Source: a virus
DNA length: 48,979 nt
IMG/VR virus record: IMGVR_UViG_3300002228_000021
Coordinates: 1-48,979 of that record
Reading direction: 5' to 3' (one strand)
Under the pieces are notes generated by a model that saw only the letters and a list, made by a program, of their open reading frames with translations, made no database searches and had not been told where the DNA came from. Shown here piece by piece: positions 45,142-48,979 of the stretch. Each line of letters begins with the position of its first letter. The first letter of the stretch is position 1. The position numbers and the translations under genes were made by a program.

Positions 45142-47394
45142 ATGGTAGAACCATCTAAAGAGCTATCTACGATATTTGAAAATGCAGTAGCTCTTGCAAA
45201 CAAGAACAGACACCAATACGTGACGCTAGAGCATTTGCTCTTCGCGATGCTAGAAGAGGAGAACTTTTCAAAGCTGCTCAAGGGCTATGGAGCAGAAGTC
45301 CAATACATCAAGACCAATCTCCAGCACATGCTGAAAGACAAGCTGGATGACATCAAGGTCGATCCAAGCATCAAGAAATATAAGCCAACGAAGACACAAA
45401 CGGTTGAGCGTGTACTCAACCGTGCGTTCACGCAGGTTCTGTTTAATGGTGGACGTACCATTGAGCTGACCGACGTGCTCATCAGCATGATGGCTGAGAA
45501 GAAGTCTATGTGCTACTACTTCCTGGAACAGGCAGGAGTTGACAAGAAATCATTCTCAGAATTCGTACATGCAGAAGTCGAGGAAGCGATCGAACAAGAA
45601 GAGATCACTCAGGGCGAGCAGAAAGCACTGAAGGCATTCACCGAGAACCTGAACCGCAAGGTCAAGCAAAAGAAGATCGATCCCGTCATCGCTCGCAATC
45701 CTGAGCTTGATAAGATCGCGCTTGCGCTCGGTCGACGTAACAAAAGCAACGTGATACTTGTTGGTGATCCAGGTGTCGGTAAGACGGCCATCGTTGAAGG
45801 TCTTGCCTTCAACATCGTGCAGGGCACAGTACCTGAGTTCCTCAAGGAATACGAAGTCTACAACTTGGACATCTCAGCAATGCTGGCAGGATCCAAGTAC
45901 CGAGGCGACTTTGAGGAGCGTTTCAAGGCGGTGCTCAATGCTATCGTGAAGAAAGGCAAGTGTGTCTTGTTCATCGACGAAGCACACATGATCAGTGGCG
46001 CTGGTTCGGGCTCATCTAACAATGCAAACGACCTAGCAAACATGCTGAAGCCTGCACTAGGCAAAGGTGATGTCAAGGTGGTCGCCTCTACGACTTGGGA
46101 AGAATATCGCAAGTATTTCGAGAAGGACCGTGCCTTGATGAGGCGCTTCCAGCGTGTCACGGTGGACGAACCGACTCCGGAACAGGCAGAAGAGATCCTA
46201 ATCTCAATCAAACCGTACTACGAAGAATACCACAACGCACAGATCACGGATGAGGCTGTACGAGAAGCTGTCAAGCTGTCTGTCAAGTATCAGCCTGACA
46301 AGAAGCTGCCTGACAAGGCAATTGATCTGATTGATGTGGCATGCGCTCGATTCAAGCTGATCAACCAGACTGAAGGAAAGTTCGTGGACCGAGAGAACAT
46401 CCAGTACGAACTCTCACAGATGGTACGCATGGATCCAACTCGTGTGGCCGAGAAGGAGAGTGAGAACCTCGCTAACCTGAACAAGAACATCAAAAGCAAG
46501 GTGTTTGGACAAGACGAGGCCGTTGATGCGCTGACCGACAAGGTTCACATCGCACAAGCAGGTCTGCAAGATGACGATAAGCCAATCGGCGCATTCGTCT
46601 TCATGGGTCCAACTGGCGTCGGTAAGACAGAAACGGCTAAGGCCCTTGCCGAAGAACTTGGTGCAAAGCTCATTCGTTTCGACATGTCTGAATACATGGA
46701 GAAACATGCTATCTCTAAGCTGATTGGTTCGCCTCCAGGGTATGTTGGCTTCGAAGATAATGGGGGCTTGCTGATCACGTCAGTGCAGGAACATCCAAAC
46801 TGTGTCTTGCTACTGGATGAGATTGAGAAAGCACACCCGGATATCGCACAGATCCTGTTGCAGATCATGGACAACGGCAAGCTGACCGGATCAAACGGCA
46901 AGGAAGCTGATTTCCGTAATGTCACGCTCATCATCACTACTAACCTCGGTGCTCAAGATTCCGAGAAGCATAACATCGGGTTTGGTGTCAGCCTTGAGAA
47001 GGAGCATACGACCGAAGAGCTCGACAAGTTCTTCCGTCCAGAGTTCCGTAACAGGCTAGATGGTATCATCACCTTTGGCAAGCTGCCTAAGGAGATCATG
47101 CTCAAGATCGTTGGTAAGTTCATGCGAGAACTGAAACTTAAAGTCGAGAGCAAGGGTGTGACGATCGAGATGACCGGAGAAGCATTTGACTACCTGGTCG
47201 AGAAAGGCTTCCATCCTAAGTTTGGCGCTCGTCCGTTGAAGCGTGTGATAAACGACGAGATCAAGAAGCCGCTTGCCAAGGAGATGCTGTTTGGCAATCT
47301 CAAGAACGGCGGCACGATTACCATCAATGCACATGATGGTAATCTAGAATTTGATGTGGTACACGAGGCTCCGTTTGAAGAAATACAAGACTAA
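45142..47394 (+). CDS. clpA: ClpA-like AAA+ unfoldase
   Basis: 750 aa, close to host ClpA length. A Clp-N domain (1-145; YVTLEHLLFAMLEE) is followed by D1 with Walker A GDPGVGKT at 208-215 and LFIDEAHMI, and D2 with Walker A GPTGVGKT at 489-496 and LLLDEIEKAHPDI. There is no long ClpB-type middle domain. The ClpP-docking tripeptide is retained as IGF at 612-614. Therefore the protein can probably unfold substrates and feed host ClpP; no clpP or clpS is nearby. Phage use could be degradation of host regulators or remodelling of complexes. It forms a chaperone set with DnaJ and the GroES-like protein. Confidence 0.93.
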   Translation: MVEPSKELSTIFENAVALANKNRHQYVTLEHLLFAMLEEENFSKLLKGYGAEVQYIKTNLQHMLKDKLDDIKVDPSIKKYKPTKTQTVERVLNRAFTQVLFNGGRTIELTDVLISMMAEKKSMCYYFLEQAGVDKKSFSEFVHAEVEEAIEQEEITQGEQKALKAFTENLNRKVKQKKIDPVIARNPELDKIALALGRRNKSNVILVGDPGVGKTAIVEGLAFNIVQGTVPEFLKEYEVYNLDISAMLAGSKYRGDFEERFKAVLNAIVKKGKCVLFIDEAHMISGAGSGSSNNANDLANMLKPALGKGDVKVVASTTWEEYRKYFEKDRALMRRFQRVTVDEPTPEQAEEILISIKPYYEEYHNAQITDEAVREAVKLSVKYQPDKKLPDKAIDLIDVACARFKLINQTEGKFVDRENIQYELSQMVRMDPTRVAEKESENLANLNKNIKSKVFGQDEAVDALTDKVHIAQAGLQDDDKPIGAFVFMGPTGVGKTETAKALAEELGAKLIRFDMSEYMEKHAISKLIGSPPGYVGFEDNGGLLITSVQEHPNCVLLLDEIEKAHPDIAQILLQIMDNGKLTGSNGKEADFRNVTLIITTNLGAQDSEKHNIGFGVSLEKEHTTEELDKFFRPEFRNRLDGIITFGKLPKEIMLKIVGKFMRELKLKVESKGVTIEMTGEAFDYLVEKGFHPKFGARPLKRVINDEIKKPLAKEMLFGNLKNGGTITINAHDGNLEFDVVHEAPFEEIQD

Positions 47395-48055
47395 GAAGCT
47401 CTATTACGAGAAATACCCGTATAGGCTTAACATTGACACTACCATGTCACGCTGGTTTGACTTTCCAAGACTCCGTGAGTTCAAAAAGCTCACGGAGGAA
47501 TTGGAGAATAAGTTCAAGAGGAAGAAACACCTTGACGTAGATAGCGTAGCCGTCATCAAACCTTATTGGCGAGAGATCGAGATATCATACGGTGAATATG
47601 TCGATGCTCTCGCCATCAAGGCAGTCCTACAAGAACACCTTAAGGAGGAACATACGATACGTCGTGAGCGCACCACTCTCATGGTGTATGACACCGATCG
47701 GAAAGTCATAGATGCCTTGATCAAAGCTGTTCCACACATCTGCGTCGATCTAACAGAACCAGATCTTGACGACATTGAAGCACTAATGGATGGAAAACTG
47801 ATCGTTTCTGAAAAGTATTCCAAGTTCCAGTACAAAGTGGTCTTGCGAGCAGTAAGAGATCCTGATTTTCCTGATTGGATCGCGGCCAACAAAGGTAAGC
47901 TAATGCTATCAGATTACGCAGCAAACAACCTACGCAAGGACAATTTCATGTTCAATCCACAACTGTATGTGTCCGATGAAAGGATGATGTTCTTGCTAAA
48001 CTTGCGCCTTTCGCCGGATCAGATCTACAAAGTGTATGAGCTGGAGCACAAGTGA
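47375..48055 (+). CDS. conserved-type phage protein (226 aa), unknown function
   Basis: TTG 47375 is preferred (GAGG 6 nt upstream, natural start LKKYKTKKLYYEKYPYRLNI) to ATG 47354; both overlap clpA. Alpha/beta protein with a basic N-terminus, an internal ferredoxin-like pattern (TLMVYDTDRKVIDALIKAVP) and a helical C-terminus. It resembles a conserved hypothetical of T4-like aquatic phages. No catalytic motif. Coupled to clpA. Confidence 0.7.
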   Translation: MKKYKTKKLYYEKYPYRLNIDTTMSRWFDFPRLREFKKLTEELENKFKRKKHLDVDSVAVIKPYWREIEISYGEYVDALAIKAVLQEHLKEEHTIRRERTTLMVYDTDRKVIDALIKAVPHICVDLTEPDLDDIEALMDGKLIVSEKYSKFQYKVVLRAVRDPDFPDWIAANKGKLMLSDYAANNLRKDNFMFNPQLYVSDERMMFLLNLRLSPDQIYKVYELEHK

Positions 48056-48061
48056 ATGTTT

Positions 48062-48069
48062 GATAAATA
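48062..48069 (+). promoter_or_regulatory. late-type box GATAAATA, leaderless arrangement
   Basis: The box is followed by TTTGC and ATG 48075, the same five-base spacing as at 9935 and 14998. No Shine-Dalgarno. Confidence 0.6.
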
Positions 48070-48074
48070 TTTGC

Positions 48075-48437
48075 ATGGAAAACAGCCAGACTATTCTAAC
48101 TAACCAAGTACACCCGGGTGACAGTTCAACAGAAACTGTGACAGGCACAGCCTACAAGGGTGACGGTTATTACGGACGAGCAGACGGTTTGCATACGGTC
48201 CAATACAACCTCACAGGGTTCAATGGAACCATCCAGATGCAAGCATCTTTGGCCTTGGCGCCAACTGATGATGATTGGTTTACCGTCTCTGGTCCGACAC
48301 ACACGAGCACAGACAGCGAAGGAAGCAATTCAACCGGTGGATTCATCTACAACTTCACCGGTAACTTTGTTTGGGTCCGTGTTTACGTGAGTGATTGGAC
48401 TGACGGTAGCATCCGAAACATATTGCTCAATCATTAA
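48075..48437 (+). CDS. small beta-rich structural protein (120 aa)
   Basis: ATG 48075 is chosen because it follows the late box at the leaderless distance; 48036 lies in the previous gene. Thr/Ser/Gly-rich beta-strand composition (YNLTGFNGTIQMQASLALAP; GGFIYNFTGNFVWVRVYVSD) typical of fibre-tip or decoration domains. Similar short proteins recur in structural regions of T4-like phages. Likely exposed on the virion. Confidence 0.65.
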   Translation: MENSQTILTNQVHPGDSSTETVTGTAYKGDGYYGRADGLHTVQYNLTGFNGTIQMQASLALAPTDDDWFTVSGPTHTSTDSEGSNSTGGFIYNFTGNFVWVRVYVSDWTDGSIRNILLNH

Positions 48438-48447
48438 GGACAGTCTA

Positions 48448-48979
48448 TGAAACATTTTGTCAGCGTAATTATACCTATTAAAACAGTAAATGAACAATCA
48501 GTGCAAGCGATGATGATCAATATATCATCACAAAAATTATTAGAAGGAGCAGGTCTTTTTGAAAGCGGAGTGACTAACGAAGGTGATTCAATCATACAAT
48601 TATCATTAAGACGTGAGCTAAACATCATAGAATCTGATAGGTTCGCTGAAGAACTTGCTAATAAACTATTTGATGCAGGCTACGAAAACTTTGATATCTA
48701 TACTTCATTCGACGAAGATGCTACCGAAGAAACATACGACGGTAATGATTTTTATGAGGCTTATGGAGAGTTGTGGTTCAACGAAGATGACGAAATTGAC
48801 GAAGCAGAATATCAAGGTCGTAAAGTTAAACTAGGCAAACCAATGCGTGGCGATGTTAAAAAGTTTAAAGTATATGTAAAGAATCCTAAAGGTAATGTCG
48901 TTAAAGTTAACTTTGGCGATCCTAACATGAAGATTAAAAAATCAAATCCTGCACGTAGACGCTCATTCCGTGCAAGACA
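48448..48979 (+). CDS. conserved-type phage protein, truncated by the window end
   Basis: Open from ATG 48448 (AAGGACAG upstream) to the last base, 177 codons. An N-terminal domain contains an acidic cluster (TSFDEDATEETYDGNDFYEA). The visible C-terminal part is basic, GKPMRGDVKKFKVYVKNPKG then VKVNFGDPNMKIKKSNPARR and SFRAR, a domain I recognise from T4-like aquatic phages in head/prohead-associated proteins; assignment is tentative. More AT-rich than its neighbours. Confidence 0.65.

Noticed and set aside
45142-47394. ClpB (disaggregase) identity
   Set aside because: The long coiled-coil middle domain of ClpB is missing, and the IGF ClpP-docking motif, absent from ClpB, is present.
1-48979. 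CRISPR arrays, insertion sequences, integrase or attachment sites
   Set aside because: No regularly spaced repeats, transposase or integrase motifs were seen. tRNA-adjacent insertions are explained by homing-type genes.

Overview
This window looks like part of the genome of a large T4-like (Tevenvirinae/Kyanoviridae-grade) tailed phage. The evidence is a gp44-type clamp loader, a T4-type ATP-dependent DNA ligase, a DexA-like exonuclease, PhoH, thymidylate synthase, dCMP deaminase and DHFR. It also carries several structural and hypothetical families shared with marine and freshwater T4-like phages, and recurrent late-promoter-like GATAAATA boxes just upstream of genes. The host is most likely an alphaproteobacterium, by inference from a Rickettsia 17-kDa-antigen-type glycine-zipper lipoprotein, a Bax-inhibitor-1/YccA membrane protein and a G+C-rich TelA cassette. 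Nearly all genes are on the + strand; phoH and a small zinc-ribbon gene are on the - strand.

Layout. 1-830: a protein-free, densely base-paired region that I interpret as a giant ornate non-coding RNA (GOLLD-like), with a tRNA-Arg(UCU)-like domain mounted on a long helix inside it. 834-2568: a tRNA cluster (Ala, Leu-UAG, Leu-UAA, Arg-CCG) invaded by an AT-rich HNH endonuclease gene, followed by an outer-membrane lipoprotein and a strong terminator. 2573-8123: a G+C-rich six-gene cassette behind its own sigma70-like promoter: periplasmic binding protein fused to OmpA, VWA lipoprotein, membrane-anchored OmpA, Coq4-like protein, XpaC, TelA. 8141-11332: gene remnants, an RlaP-type nucleotidyltransferase, a small exported protein behind a foldable leader, an HNH protein and tRNA-Leu(CAA). 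11342-15985: DNA ligase and unknown genes. 15912-18277: sugar and pterin genes (Maf/Cst-like, QueD-like, glycosyltransferase). 18297-32118: small proteins, an A-type Fe-S carrier and a large array of fibre/structural proteins (2405, 262, 230, 1088 and 186 aa). 32118-39933: DNA/nucleotide metabolism and host-interaction genes (DnaE-like fragment, GroES-like protein, MazG, BI-1, P-loop kinase, DexA, gp44, DHFR, ThyA, dCMP deaminase, PhoH). 40051-45087: structural-type genes, a lysis cassette (GH19 endolysin, Rz-like and Rz1-like spanins interrupted by a GIY-YIG homing endonuclease, holin candidate) and DnaJ. 45142-48979: ClpA and conserved phage proteins; the last gene runs off the end.

How it works together. 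DHFR, ThyA and dCMP deaminase supply dTMP, and MazG trims the nucleotide pool. gp44, ligase and the exonuclease serve replication and repair. GroES-like, DnaJ and ClpA form a phage-owned chaperone/unfoldase set. Two promoter classes are visible: TTGACA/T-16/17 bp-TAtAcT (sigma70-like) and N(A/G)TAAATA (late-like). In several cases the predicted start of transcription falls on or within a few bases of the ATG, which suggests leaderless mRNAs. The most striking elements are the GOLLD-like RNA with its internal tRNA and the TelA/XpaC/Coq4-like/VWA/OmpA cassette. All assignments are from reading the sequence; no database search was run.
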